A DNA stretch of 64,000 nt from assembly GCA_022266195.1 (NCBI GenBank), contig WHVY01000009.1:1550001-1614000 (forward strand), given 5' to 3'. The stretch comes from Tetranychus cinnabarinus (lineage: Eukaryota; Arthropoda; Arachnida; Trombidiformes; Tetranychidae). The notes under the pieces were generated by a model. The model was not told where the DNA came from. It saw only the letters and a program-made list of their open reading frames with translations, and ran no database searches. Made by a program: the position numbers and the translations under genes. Shown here one piece after another: positions 9,303-19,617 of this stretch; positions within the stretch are counted from its first letter, which is position 1; every line of letters starts with the position of its first letter.

Positions 9303-12041
9303 TCAATCGAACAGAATGCTGTTCATCATTCCAAGTTCTTTTCTGTAACTATAATTGAAGTGTCCAAGTGGATAAGCATTATAACGAAATCCCATGTATA
9401 TAGTAGTAGGCCTCGTTTCTGGATTCATCAATTTATTTGCCAACATTTTTGTAACTTTTGGTGGTGGACTCTTTACGATGGGCTCCATTACAACTCCAAC
9501 TTCGAAATCACCTTCATGTTCATGTAATATTTTGAATTTAATCTCTTCAATTCTAGCTTTTGATTTGTTTCCTTCCTCTAAATCATCAAATCCAACCCAA
9601 ATTTTATCTGCAAATTCAATGCAAACGGGATATTTCATTTTATCTTGCAATCCAAAGTAAAAAAGACGTTCCATTCTCGCCAAATTCATTTTGATTATTG
9701 AGATCATTCCAGATGTGAATTTAAAGTCCGAATCAGATGTTATGACGAATAAATAAAGTAGTTTCCTTTTCATTTCTTCATCTATTAATAATACATTAAT
9801 ATCTGATGTTGATTGAACTGTAGATGAATTTGCATCTGATTGATCCACCAAACTGTTGTTTTGTACAATCTTCTCGAGAACTTTTCGTTGATCGTTTATG
9901 ATATAGTAATATATGTCAGAACATGTAAACGATTCGATTACGTTGAAAGGTGCTCTATGAAATCTTGCCAAATAGGGAACTTCATCCTCTCGTAAGTTAT
10001 TGATGAAGTGACGAGCAACATTTGCTTCGTACCATGTTTTGTACATTAAATTGACTTGATCATCGGATGCTGTAATAGCGAGTGGAATAACTTTGCTGAA
10101 ATACACTAATATTTTTACGACTTTGTCGAGCACTTTTTCCGATGAACAATAATCATAACAGAATTTTCCACGGATGGTAACTTGGAAAACAGAATCATTA
10201 CTTTCTTGTTCGCGCATTCGCTCGGTTGTTATTTTTTCTATGATGTGTGGTCTTGTGGTTGGCTTCAAATCTTCTAGTTGACTTGAAAGAAACGCTAAAT
10301 CATAAGCATCTCCAGCTAAATCTCGGAAATTGATGGACTCCAGAAGTTCATTTGAAGGTTTAGCAATTGAGACATCATTGATTTTTGTGCAATATCGTAC
10401 GAAACTTTCTACTGTTTTCTCAGAATTTTCACGGCTAATTTCATCAGGAAAACCAATCCAAATCTCTCCTGGAATAGATTTGATAAAGATACAACCACGA
10501 TTTCCTAAAATATTTTTGCTCATTTCAATGAATTCGTCATGCAACGGAGATCCAATTTTTACCACAAAACAGTGTATGTCAAGGTCTTCATTTAGACACC
10601 AAGGGATGTCGGGAATATAGCGATTCAATTTCTTTTTAAATTTTCCATCAAGGTCCTGTGTGTCGAAGAATTCTAAAGGTTTAAAATAACGTGAGGGTAT
10701 TTTCGCATAAGCGTCTTGATAAGCAGAAGCAGAATCGAAATGAGCACAGTAAAGATTTCCATCAAATACAACTTTTTTGGCTCCCAAATCATAAATTTGC
10801 TCAAACAGAGTGTAAAGTAGCGACCATTTGGTTGGTTTGTAATTTAACATAGGAGCAATAAAATTAGAATTATATCGAAAGAATATCTTCCAATCATCGC
10901 GAACATCAAGGCTGAAGACATTAGAGGGCAATCCTTTTTCGCTTAGCACTTGGACTGCATCAATGACTGACTTGAGAAAGCGCTCGTTTTCGGTAAGTCT
11001 TGATGTTAAGTCAATCGGTGGGTCAAAAATGTATGCGTCTTTGGCACATTTTAACGTCAAGTCAATCGGTGGCTTAGAAATGACGGCATCTGGATACATA
11101 ATTTTAATTTTTGGTAAAACTTTTTGTGCATCAGATTTGTAAGAAAACACAATCCAAAGATACGGTTTCCTTGATAAAATACATTGACTGCCTAATTGCG
11201 CAGTACAGGCGATACAAAATTTAATAATTTTGCTATTATCTACTTCATTAGAATCGCTCATCTTGATGAATGTCAATTGTTTCACTTCGTTATCGATTTT
11301 CGTCTTCGTAGTCTTATTAGGCTTTACACGTTTTAGTATTTTGGTTAGAAGCGAATCTAATGTCAATTCAACATTTAAAAAAAATCCACAAAAGCCCAAT
11401 CCATTCAATTGTTCAACGGCTCGTTCCGCATGCCACAAAGTAGGGAATCCGATAAAGATTGTATCATCGTAAAGAATGGCACAGTTTTCAATTTTCCCAA
11501 TGACCTGAGAATTCAATTTATCCATAACTTGTTCTATTTTCATTTTCACGGGATAGTTTTTTATTGATATGAAATTTTTTGGTGCCCAAGTTGATTTAAT
11601 TAGTTTTAATACACCATTATCCAGCATGTATGTGTAGTCAGATACCTGTTCAAGTTTAAGGGAACATGAAGCAGCTGATCTAATCAGATGAATTGATACA
11701 TTATAACGCTTCTTTAGATTGCTCAAAGTATCACAATAATTAGCATCACCACTTAACAGTATAATTGTACAATCTCGAACAAAAAATTGAACAAATTTTC
11801 TCATTAGATTCAAAATAATGATATTAGATGTAGCTTGAAGAATATCAACATCCAAGTCTGTTAATGACTGGCCAATATTTGAAGGCAATGCTTGATCACA
11901 GATAAAATAAAAGTGGGTTTCATTTAAATTGTGAGGTTTAATTATAGCTGATCGAATCTCATTGATGACGGAATCAACTTTTTGTCTTTCCGGTACATCG
12001 AAATCTTGAATATCACAAAACACAACACAAGGCTTAGCCAT
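9303..12041 (-). CDS. NYN-domain, RRM-like repeat protein (array copy C), degenerate NYN site
   Basis: Single-exon ORF of 912 residues with the full family layout: NYN (1-150), RRM-like module 1 (CAILYDDTIFIGFPTLWHAE), module 2 (QCILSRKPYLWIVFSYKSDA), a short linker, module 3 (KWSLLYTLFEQIYDLGAKKV), module 4 (CIFIKSIPGEIWIGFPDE), DLAGDAYDLAFLS, modules 5 and 6, and the PLGHFNYSYRKELGM tail. The NYN site is eroded: FWDIQN is FCDIQD, the DSAD acidic patch is lost in a small deletion, and SGDADYY is SGDANYC. It is probably an RNA-binding pseudo-nuclease. The linker repeats PPIDLT within about 25 residues, a small internal duplication. Module 6 has an unusual extra stretch (RLFYFGLQDKMKY) before PVCIEF. 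The start is the conserved MAKPC. An undisrupted frame argues that it is still used. Confidence 0.78.
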   Translation of the reverse strand: MAKPCVVFCDIQDFDVPERQKVDSVINEIRSAIIKPHNLNETHFYFICDQALPSNIGQSLTDLDVDILQATSNIIILNLMRKFVQFFVRDCTIILLSGDANYCDTLSNLKKRYNVSIHLIRSAASCSLKLEQVSDYTYMLDNGVLKLIKSTWAPKNFISIKNYPVKMKIEQVMDKLNSQVIGKIENCAILYDDTIFIGFPTLWHAERAVEQLNGLGFCGFFLNVELTLDSLLTKILKRVKPNKTTKTKIDNEVKQLTFIKMSDSNEVDNSKIIKFCIACTAQLGSQCILSRKPYLWIVFSYKSDAQKVLPKIKIMYPDAVISKPPIDLTLKCAKDAYIFDPPIDLTSRLTENERFLKSVIDAVQVLSEKGLPSNVFSLDVRDDWKIFFRYNSNFIAPMLNYKPTKWSLLYTLFEQIYDLGAKKVVFDGNLYCAHFDSASAYQDAYAKIPSRYFKPLEFFDTQDLDGKFKKKLNRYIPDIPWCLNEDLDIHCFVVKIGSPLHDEFIEMSKNILGNRGCIFIKSIPGEIWIGFPDEISRENSEKTVESFVRYCTKINDVSIAKPSNELLESINFRDLAGDAYDLAFLSSQLEDLKPTTRPHIIEKITTERMREQESNDSVFQVTIRGKFCYDYCSSEKVLDKVVKILVYFSKVIPLAITASDDQVNLMYKTWYEANVARHFINNLREDEVPYLARFHRAPFNVIESFTCSDIYYYIINDQRKVLEKIVQNNSLVDQSDANSSTVQSTSDINVLLIDEEMKRKLLYLFVITSDSDFKFTSGMISIIKMNLARMERLFYFGLQDKMKYPVCIEFADKIWVGFDDLEEGNKSKARIEEIKFKILHEHEGDFEVGVVMEPIVKSPPPKVTKMLANKLMNPETRPTTIYMGFRYNAYPLGHFNYSYRKELGMMNSILFD

Positions 12042-12479
12042 TGCAGCTACATTCGATTGTGAGATTCACTTTAATTTTGATCAATGGAAGAAAAGGCTTA
12101 AATCAAAAAACACCTTCTACCTATCACAGATACACCTGCGATATCATCTAAAAGGGGAAACCATTAGATTGATGGGTTGAAAAAATGGAAAATACAATTG
12201 TAATAGATGCCAGCACTTGATCAGGTCTGAACTGTCTGATTGTAAATTATAATAGCCTACATTATTTGCATGTAACGATTTGAACACGATCTATTTCAAA
12301 AATAGAATGTTGCCAGTTCCAATGAACCTAGAAAAATGAATAACATGAGAAAAAATTTGAAAAAAATTCAATTTTATCAAATTATACATTGGATTAGCAA
12401 AAACAGAATAAATTGCACATAAAGAATATTTTTTAAATAATTTTGATTTGATCGTCCAACTGTGAGCACATTTCATCTT
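12042..12479. repeat. 5' flank of the 9303 gene, then a duplicated 3' flank
   Basis: Positions 12042-12220 are the upstream flank of the 9303-12041 gene (ATCTAAAAGGGGAAA, AAAATACAATTGTA). Positions 12330-12479 match 16335-16446, the 3' flank of the 16447 gene (TTAGCAAA..CAGAATAAATTG and ACATAAA.AATA). No ORF of interest is present. Confidence 0.45.
12199..12217 (-). promoter_or_regulatory. Conserved upstream block of the 9303 gene
   Basis: AATAGATGCCAGCACT lies about 160 bp upstream of the start codon at 12041. The first few bases differ from the consensus and the core AGATGCCAGCACT is intact. Confidence 0.35.
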
Positions 12480-12765
12480 CATTACTTTTAAAATAATCCT
12501 AAAAGTATATGATTTAATATCAGACTTTATAAATCAAATTCTTTATGATCAACTTGTGTTGGGTGGAAAAACTTTTTGGTCATCATTTACGTCACTTTTC
12601 AAGAGTATGCTGTGATTGAATTCATTGCAAGTCCAACATCAGCATCATTTTATTAATTTTAATATAAAATTTTGAACACCATCTTTTAAATTCTAGCTTT
12701 TGCTTTGTTTCCTTTCTTCTTATCATTAACGTCGACCCAATTCATCTCCAATTCATCTGGTTACA
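12480..12765 (-). pseudogene. C-terminal relic resembling the 16447 gene
   Basis: The plus strand aligns with about 16470-16760: TATATGATTTAATATCA, CTTTATAAATCA.ATTCTTTATGATCA, TTTTTGGTCATCATTTACGTCAC, then CTAGCTTTTGCTTTGTTTCC. The frame is destroyed. At about 12755 the match stops abruptly and the 5'-flank block of a 20529-type gene begins (ATCTGGTTACA.TTATGATAGATACAG). The body of a gene has been deleted there. Confidence 0.7.
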
Positions 12766-13159
12766 TTTATGATAGATACAGTTTGTAGCTATGGGTGAGT
12801 CATGTACCTTGAGCTATGCTAACTGCAAGTGTTGCACTGAGTTCCTGATATCGATGAATTTCCTTGACCTAACCATAGTATTCACACTATCAGCATAAAT
12901 AGCTGGTGGTTAGTCTAAAAATAGCTCTTTCTCTTGACAGTTAATATTCACCATTCCTGAAAATTTATTAAAATGTGTGGTGCAAAGTTCCTGCTTTGTG
13001 AGAGATCCTTTGATAATTTGTTAGATTTTGGGTTTTGCCGAAGACAGGACAGTCCAATCTTTATTCGAGTTGCGATATTGTTATTGCTAATATATAAATT
13101 ACTGGCTTGGCAATAATTTGATAATTAGAACCAAACCCGAATAGCTGAATTAAAGCAGA
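12766..13159. repeat. Second copy of the duplicated inter-unit spacer
   Basis: It matches 6360-7200 and 23510-24110 (AGCTATGGGTGAGTCATGTA, CTATGCTAACTGCAAGTGT, TTAATATTCACCATTCC, GCCGAAGACAGG). It separates two relics in the order seen for the intact 20529/24156 pair, so this is a decayed copy of that pair. Confidence 0.65.
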
Positions 13160-13840
13160 AGGAAAATGAAGAATTCCCCAAAAAACATTTATTCATTCGG
13201 AGTTTATAAGGTTCATTATAAGACTTCATCATATCTTAAATTATTGATGAAATGACATGCTGTGTTTGCTTCAACCCATGAATTGAAAATGAAATCAACC
13301 TGCGTTATTGATGCTATTCCAACAATGGTTAAACTTTAGAAAACTTAACCAGGAGTTTGATTATTTGGGAAGGGTTTAATTGAGACCAATCAGGCCAGCG
13401 CATAAATCCACCTTTGACTTGCACGTAACTCAACCTCTTATTTAATTCAAGGCCCGAATCCATGAACTAGAGTATTTGACTTCTTATTCAAGTTCCTAAC
13501 AAGTCTTTGCTTTGACGAATAAAGTCTTGATGTGATTCATCAGCTAATTTGACAAAAAGGCAATGTAAATCAAGCTCTCGATTCGTTTACCAATTCAGCT
13601 TTTGGAAAGTGTCGATGATATCGAGATCCATTCTGTTCGATGGCTCTTTCCGCATTCCACAAAGTAGGAAATCCAATACAAATTGAGTCATTGTAAAGGA
13701 TAGCACTGTTTTCCATACCATATGGTATACTTCCAATGGCCTTCAATTCATTCATCACTTGATTGATGTCCAACGAAAGAGGATAGTTTTAAATTGAAAT
13801 GAAATACATTGGTGAATTTAATTTAATTTTATTTGCGGAA
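13160..13840 (-). pseudogene. Internally deleted NYN-array pseudogene
   Basis: Positions about 13229-13560 match the module 5 region of the 24156 gene almost word for word (AATTATTGATGAAATGACATGC, GGAGTTTGATTATTTGGGA), followed by fragments of module 4. At about 13575 it jumps to RRM-like module 1: an ORF at 13570-13773 reads ENSAILYNDSICIGFPTLWNAE. Modules 2 and 3, the NYN domain and the C-terminus are missing. It is a dead mosaic of at least two array copies. Confidence 0.75.
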
Positions 13841-13944
13841 TACCTTCTCTCTATTTTCATGTCTAGAGTTAATACAAATATAAATCTTGTTTAGATTAAA
13901 TATCGAAAAAGTTGGGTTTTCAAGGGGTAACCGACTGTTAATAA

Positions 13945-15359
13945 TTAACGATAATGTAATCGCCAATATCGACCGGCTGACATTCCAACTGCTTTCCTGT
14001 AACTATAATTGAAGTGTCCAAGTGGAAAAGGGTCAGAATCTGAATACATATTGCTAGCACTATTTTTTGGATTCATCAATTTATTTGCCAGCATTTCAGT
14101 TACTTTTGGTGGACTTTCTTGGATGGAATCCATTACAACTCTAACATTGAAATCATCTTCGTCATTTTCGTGCAACAATTTGAAGTTAATGTTATCAATT
14201 CTAGCTTTTGCTTTTTTTCCTTTCTCTAGATCATCAACTGCAACCCAAACTTTATCTCGAAATTCAATGCAAACTGGACAGTCCATTTGTACCAAATTCA
14301 ATTTGATTATTGAGATCATTCCAGATGTAAGCTTAAAATCAGATTTGGTTGCTACAACGAATAAAAATTTTAGTTTTATTTTCATTTCTTCATCTAATAA
14401 TACATCATTATCTGTCGTCGATTGATCTGTAGATGAATTTCGATCTAGTTTACTCACTAAACTTGTGTTTTGTAAAATCTTCTCGAGTACTTTTCGTTTA
14501 TCGTTGATGATATAATACTGATAGATTTTGGAACAAGTTATCGATTCAAAACCTGTTCCATTGAGCTCCATAAAATAAGGAGCTTCAGTAGATGTCAACT
14601 TTTCGATGAAATAGCGAGCAGCGTGTTCTTCATGCAATGAATTATATATTAGAATAACTCTGTTGATAAATACCGCGGCAGCGAGTGGAATAACTTTGCT
14701 AAACTTTACCAAACTTTTACGAACTGTTGGCTTTTTAATTCCGGCATATCGTGCATATAGAATTTTCCATGAACACTAAGATGGGAACCCGTTGCATCAC
14801 ATTCTTGTTGTTGCATTCGCTGCGATTTTATTCGCTCAATAATGCGTGGTCTTGTGATCGATTTAAAACTCTCTAATTGACTCGAAAGAAATGCTAAATC
14901 ATAAGCATCACCAGTCAAGTCTCGAAAATTAATTGATGCCAAAAGTTCGAGTGAAGGTTTAGCTATTGAAATATTTTCCAATGTTTTATAGCTATAACAT
15001 CCTGTGACCCTTTTTATAATTCCGTCTACTCTTAACTTGGAATTTTCACAGATAAGTTCATCAGGAAAACAAATCCAAATCTCTTCTGGAGTTGATCTTA
15101 TGAAAATACATTCACAATTTCCTAATCTGTTTTTGCCGACTTCCATAAAATGGTCATGGAAATGAGATTTAATCTTTATCACTAGACAATATAAATCAAG
15201 GTGTTCGTTTAAACACCACGGAATTTCATGCATATATCGATTCATTTTTTCCGTATATTTTTTGTTAAGATTCTCTACGTAGACGATGGAATCAACTGTT
15301 TGTCCTCTCGGTACTCCAACATTTTGAATATCCCAAAACACAGCACAAGGTTCAGTCAT
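13945..15359 (-). pseudogene. NYN-array copy F with an N-terminal internal deletion and a frameshift
   Basis: The start and first 27 residues are normal (MTEPCAVFWDIQN, then GQTVDSIV). Residue 27 is then joined directly to YVENLNKKYTEKMNRY of the module 3/4 linker, which is residue 505 onward in the 20529 gene. About 480 residues are lost, including most of the NYN domain and modules 1-3. The ORF 14706-15359 (217 codons) covers module 4 and DLTGDAYDLAFLS. A frameshift at about 14706-14712 moves the rest (module 5, INDKRK, module 6, tail PLGHFNYSYRKAVGM) into the ORF 13945-14712. It could still make a short RNA-binding fragment, but as a nuclease gene it is dead. Confidence 0.8.
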
Positions 15360-15705
15360 ATCAGCTGAATTTGAACATAAAAATTGACTGTTTAATTAAT
15401 TGTGATAGATGAATGAAGAGATTCAAGTTGAAAAAACAACCGTTCCGTTGCTTTTCATCACTGATACTCCTTCAATATTATCTAAAAGGGGAAAACACTA
15501 AATGTGAATAATTGTAAAAAATTGAAAATTCAATTGTAGTTCGCATAGATGCCAACACTAGAAAAAAATAATAGTCGAGAAAAGCCTAAACTCCTTCGTC
15601 GTAAACTAATGTTCGGTTTATAAAGTCCGTGAGTTACATTACATCAACATTAATCAAATCCATAAACAAAAAAATCAGCCTAGGGGACTTAGGTGACTTT
15701 GGTGG
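15360..15705. repeat. 5' flank of copy F
   Basis: It holds the typical upstream series of the array: TTAATTAATTG, TGAATGAAGAGA, ATCTAAAAGGGGAAAA, AAAATTCAATTGTAG and the conserved block near 15540. No gene. The last part (15600-15705) resembles 31615-31760 (a TAAACTAATGTT block and AAAATCAG.C). Confidence 0.4.
15540..15559 (-). promoter_or_regulatory. Conserved upstream block of copy F
   Basis: CGCATAGATGCCAACACT, two substitutions from the consensus, lies about 180 bp upstream of the start codon at 15359. Confidence 0.3.
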
Positions 15706-15942
15706 TAAAGGGTGTTAAGGTTTATTTGTTCCAAAATGGAAAGGAGAAAAAACAAGCTTACCTTAAGATAAAGATGAAAATGATAATGAAGAGATGATAA
15801 AGATGAAAAGCACAAATGAAATTGAATCTTTATCATCTCTTTCATTATCATTGTCATGTTATCATCATTTTCATCTTTATCTTAAGGTAAGCTTGTTTTT
15901 TCTCTTTTCCATTTTGGAACAAATAAACCTTAACACCCTTTA
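15706..15942. repeat. Long near-perfect palindrome (fold-back element)
   Basis: The left arm starts TAAAGGGTGTTAAGG and the right arm ends CCTTAACACCCTTTA. The first 78 or so bases of each arm pair with one mismatch (GGAGA against AGAGA). After a 14-nt insertion in one arm, pairing resumes through AATGAAGAGATGATAAAGAT. The total is 237 bp with a loop of only a few tens of bases. No transposase or clear target duplication is seen. It could be a fold-back MITE or an inverted duplication. If transcribed it would form a long double-stranded hairpin. Confidence 0.8.
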
Positions 15943-16446
15943 GATCAGAAAAAACTCTTATTTCGTGAAATAAAATTTTGTTTTCTTCAAAACAGATCCC
16001 TACGATTTTCAGTTAAACCAGGTGTATTTTGTGACCGTAAACATTAGAGATCTGAAAATCATTTCTCCGATAAAAATGCTTGGTGCACATAGTTGATTGA
16101 ACACTTTTTTCAATTTATCGACAATTGATTTTGACCAAATCCAGTGTTTTTCAGTGAATTTCCTCACTGATATGAACATTTATTTTAACAATATTTGTTG
16201 AACTCGTTGAAACTAATCGTATCAAAACTCGCACGTCAAATCGCCTTCATTTTTCTCAAGTAATAATTGAATATTAATTGTTTCAGAAAATCAAAATATC
16301 ATCAATTCTGTTGAACGTAAAAAAACACATACCATGGGAAAGAATCGCGTGAATAATTTCTTGGTCCAATTTTTTTCAAAGATGAGACTTTATTGGGTTA
16401 GCAAAGCTAGAATAAATTGAACATAAAAAATAATTGCAAAGTAAAT
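15943..16446. other. Spacer and 3' flank of the 16447 gene
   Basis: Positions 15960-16330 show no similarity I can recognise and no coding signal. Positions 16335-16446 match 12330-12480, the flank of a relic of the same gene type. Confidence 0.4.
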
Positions 16447-19341
16447 TTAACTATGAAAACAGTCAATTTTCATCACTTTTTTAAAGCAATAATTAAAGTG
16501 TCCTAAAGGTACATATGATTTGATATCACACTTCATAAAATCACATTCTTTATAATCATCTTGTTTTGAATTGATCAACTTTTTGGCCATAATTTGCTTC
16601 ACCTTTAAAGGAACGCTTGTGATCAAATTCATTCTAAGTCTAACATCAGTATCATTTTCATCATATTCATGTAACATTTTAAACTTAATCTGGTCAATTC
16701 TAGCTTTTGCTTTGTTTCCTTTTTTCAAATCATCAACGCCGACCCAAACTTTACCTTCAAATTTAATGGAAACTGGACAGTCCATTTGTACCAAATTCAT
16801 TTTGATTATTGAGATCATTCCGTCTGTAAACTTTAAGTCAGAATCAGTTGTTATTATGTATAAATATTGTAGTTGTTTCATAATTCCTTCATCTAATATA
16901 TAAATATCTGATGTCGATTGAACTGTAATAGATGAATTTGAATCTAGTTTAGCCACTTGATTTTTGTTTTGCACAATATTCTCGATAACTTTTCGTTGGT
17001 CGTTGATGATGTAGTAATCAAAAGTGTTCAATTTTTCTTTAGTTAATATTCCGTGTTCTTCCACTTTCGGGTCAGTGTATGGCTTGTCTATTATATAATC
17101 AAGTTTGCTGTTCGTCAAGTAATGGGACATCGTCTGAAGTTCAACCCATGAGGAGAGAAAAAAACTGATGAACATCTCACTATATGTTGTGAATGACCAT
17201 GTTGTTGACTGCATCATGGATGCCATAGCAGCAATCGGAATTACTTTGCCAAACTTGACTAATATTTTTACAATTTTCGGAAGGTCTAAAGGTTGATGAG
17301 GAACATTAGGTCGGAGTCCTGAAACAGTCAAATAAAAAAGCGGTTTGTCACTTCCGTGTTCAGTTTTTACTAATGGTGGGAACTCAAAGCTGAATTTCTG
17401 TATAATCTTTGAATTTTTATATTCACTTAGTTTGCGACTGATAACCAACTCATTTGAAAGGAATGCTAAATCATAAGCTTCACCAATTAAGTCTTCCAGT
17501 TCAATTGATTCCAAAAGCTTCTTCGAGGGTTGAGCCATAGTGATAGGTTTAGTCCGTTTCCAGGAGTGGAAGAAGAGTTCATTTACATATTTCTCATACT
17601 CTTTACAAATGCGTTTATCATGAAATCCCAACCAAATCTCGCCTGAAAATGACTTGATGAAAATACATTCACACATACTTAGCTGATTTTTATTTCTTTC
17701 GATGAAATCAACATGAAATTCACTGTTCATGCATATCACATAACAGTATAACTCAAGAGCTGGAAGGAAACACCAAGGATTATCAAAATTATAACGATTC
17801 ATATCATCTGTAATTTCATGTAAAGCTACTTCTGTCAAATGCGATTGCTTGCAAGTTGGGCTTATGAGTTCTAAAGATTCTAAATTAAGCGCTCTACTTT
17901 TATTTCGTGCATCTTGATAACTTTCCTCGCAGTCAAACTGCACCCAGTAAAGGTTTCCATCGAAACAGACCTTTCTGGCCCCTAAATGGTAAAACTGTGC
18001 AAATAAATTGTGGATTAAAGACCATTTCGTGGTTAGATGAGAAGATATTTCAGGGTTATGACAAAAAACTAACTTCCATTGAACTTGACATCGATAATTA
18101 CTATTCAAATTATCTTCTCCATTCAGTGTAACTAGTTCGTTTAATGTTGAAATTTTATCACTCAATTTTAAATCATGAGAGTTCAAAATAAAAGAGAATC
18201 TATTGAATAGATTGAGCATTTTGCTTTCATTTACTTTCAGGTTGGCGTGTTTTTCCGGTTTATTTTGGTTCAGATCTGAGATCATTGTTGAATTTTGTGC
18301 TAGATTTGATGGTGTTGATTTTTGTTTATAAAGTTTAACTGTGTAAGGGCTTTCGTTTGACGCAAAAGTTAAGTCAATCGGCGGTTCTGAAATGACTGCA
18401 TCTGGATACGTTGCTTGAACTTTTGGTAAACACTTTTGTGCATCAGATTTGAATGAGAAGACAATCCAAAGGAATGATTTACTCGACAAAATACATTGAC
18501 CATCCAGGATTGGAGCAAGGACAGGGACAGAAGTTGACTCAAGGAATTGCTTGCTCTTCACAAATGTGAGTGTTTTCACTTCACGACCTTTGGTTTGTGG
18601 CTTTAAATATTTTAATATCTTGGTCAATGGCGACTCGTTTATTAATTCAACCTTTAAAAAGTGTCTATGATATCGAGATCTGTTTAATTTTTTAATGGCA
18701 CATTCAGCGTTGAATAAAGTAGGAAATCCAATACAAATTGAATTGCTGTGAAGAATGGCACTGTTTCTAATGCTTCCAATGGCCTGAGCATTCAATTCAT
18801 ACATCACTTGGCTGATATTAATTGAAAGAGGATAGTTTTTGACTGATATGAAATACTGTGGTGAGCCAGTTGATTTGATCGGCTTTAATACACCATTATT
18901 TAAAATGAAGATGTAGTCCGATATTTGATCAAGTTTAGGTGACCAGGAATTAGCTAATCTAATAAGATGAATTGATACATTATGAAGTCTCTTTAGATCA
19001 TTCAAAGTACCATAATAATCAGCATCACCACTTAACAATATAATTGTACAATCTTGTCCAGCAACTTTAACAAACTTTCGCATTAAGTCCATTATTTTGA
19101 TATCGGCTGAATCTTTGATTCTGTTGTAAGCTTGAACAATATCAACATCCAGATTTATTAATGACTGGCCAACATTGGAAGATAATTTATGAACATCACA
19201 AATACAAAAGAAAAAGATTTCATTCAAATTGTGAGGTTTAATTACAGTTGATCGAATCAGCTTAATGATTGAATTAGCTGATTGTCCTCTTGGTATTCCA
19301 ACATTTTGAATATCCCAAAACACAGCACAAGGTTTACCCAT
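16447..19341 (-). CDS. NYN-domain, RRM-like repeat protein (array copy G), NYN site intact
   Basis: The start is taken at 19341 (MGKPC), which aligns with every paralogue. An in-frame ATG at 19371 would add ten unconserved residues. The NYN acidic set is complete: FWDIQN, DSADIKIMDLM and SGDADYYGTL. Module 1 (SAILHSNSICIGFPTLFNAE) is followed by a divergent module 2 that lacks the usual IIKFCIAC strand. A long Asn/Lys/Ser-rich linker and modules 3-6 come next. Module 5 carries about 13 extra aromatic-rich residues (TTWSFTTYSEMFISFF) that no other copy has. The tail is PLGHFNYCFKKVMKI. The upstream flank resembles that of the 24156 gene, suggesting the two are closest relatives. It is a probable single-strand-specific RNase acting with RNA-binding modules. 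Confidence 0.8.
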   Translation of the reverse strand: MGKPCAVFWDIQNVGIPRGQSANSIIKLIRSTVIKPHNLNEIFFFCICDVHKLSSNVGQSLINLDVDIVQAYNRIKDSADIKIMDLMRKFVKVAGQDCTIILLSGDADYYGTLNDLKRLHNVSIHLIRLANSWSPKLDQISDYIFILNNGVLKPIKSTGSPQYFISVKNYPLSINISQVMYELNAQAIGSIRNSAILHSNSICIGFPTLFNAECAIKKLNRSRYHRHFLKVELINESPLTKILKYLKPQTKGREVKTLTFVKSKQFLESTSVPVLAPILDGQCILSSKSFLWIVFSFKSDAQKCLPKVQATYPDAVISEPPIDLTFASNESPYTVKLYKQKSTPSNLAQNSTMISDLNQNKPEKHANLKVNESKMLNLFNRFSFILNSHDLKLSDKISTLNELVTLNGEDNLNSNYRCQVQWKLVFCHNPEISSHLTTKWSLIHNLFAQFYHLGARKVCFDGNLYWVQFDCEESYQDARNKSRALNLESLELISPTCKQSHLTEVALHEITDDMNRYNFDNPWCFLPALELYCYVICMNSEFHVDFIERNKNQLSMCECIFIKSFSGEIWLGFHDKRICKEYEKYVNELFFHSWKRTKPITMAQPSKKLLESIELEDLIGEAYDLAFLSNELVISRKLSEYKNSKIIQKFSFEFPPLVKTEHGSDKPLFYLTVSGLRPNVPHQPLDLPKIVKILVKFGKVIPIAAMASMMQSTTWSFTTYSEMFISFFLSSWVELQTMSHYLTNSKLDYIIDKPYTDPKVEEHGILTKEKLNTFDYYIINDQRKVIENIVQNKNQVAKLDSNSSITVQSTSDIYILDEGIMKQLQYLYIITTDSDLKFTDGMISIIKMNLVQMDCPVSIKFEGKVWVGVDDLKKGNKAKARIDQIKFKMLHEYDENDTDVRLRMNLITSVPLKVKQIMAKKLINSKQDDYKECDFMKCDIKSYVPLGHFNYCFKKVMKIDCFHS

Positions 19342-19617
19342 AATTATGAGAGTATTGCAATGTATTTTCAAGCAAATGAAATTTAGTTGTATTATTCATG
19401 AATTAACAACTCCACCAACTCATGGATTTTATTAGCACAATTAAACACCAACCAGAATCACGATTAATTATCATAAATATGTTTATGATGGGCGTGATTC
19501 GATTGGTGAACTTTTTATTTTATTCAATATTATTATTGTGTGATTTATTTTTCAAAAAATTTCAAACAAATAATGCCTACTCAGTAAAACTATCTAAATA
19601 TCATATATTAGAAGAGA
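19342..19617. other. 5' flank of the 16447 gene with a small hairpin
   Basis: It resembles 27216-27400 (TTAATTGTAT.ATTTGGACATTAAC against TTAGTTGTATTATTCATGAATTAAC). The stretch 19445-19510 can fold: ACCAACCAGAATCACG pairs imperfectly with CGTGATTCGATTGGT around ATCATAAATATGTTTATGAT. The CACATAGATGCCAGCACT block of most units is not seen. The short plus-strand ORF 19422-19631 is not supported. Confidence 0.35.
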
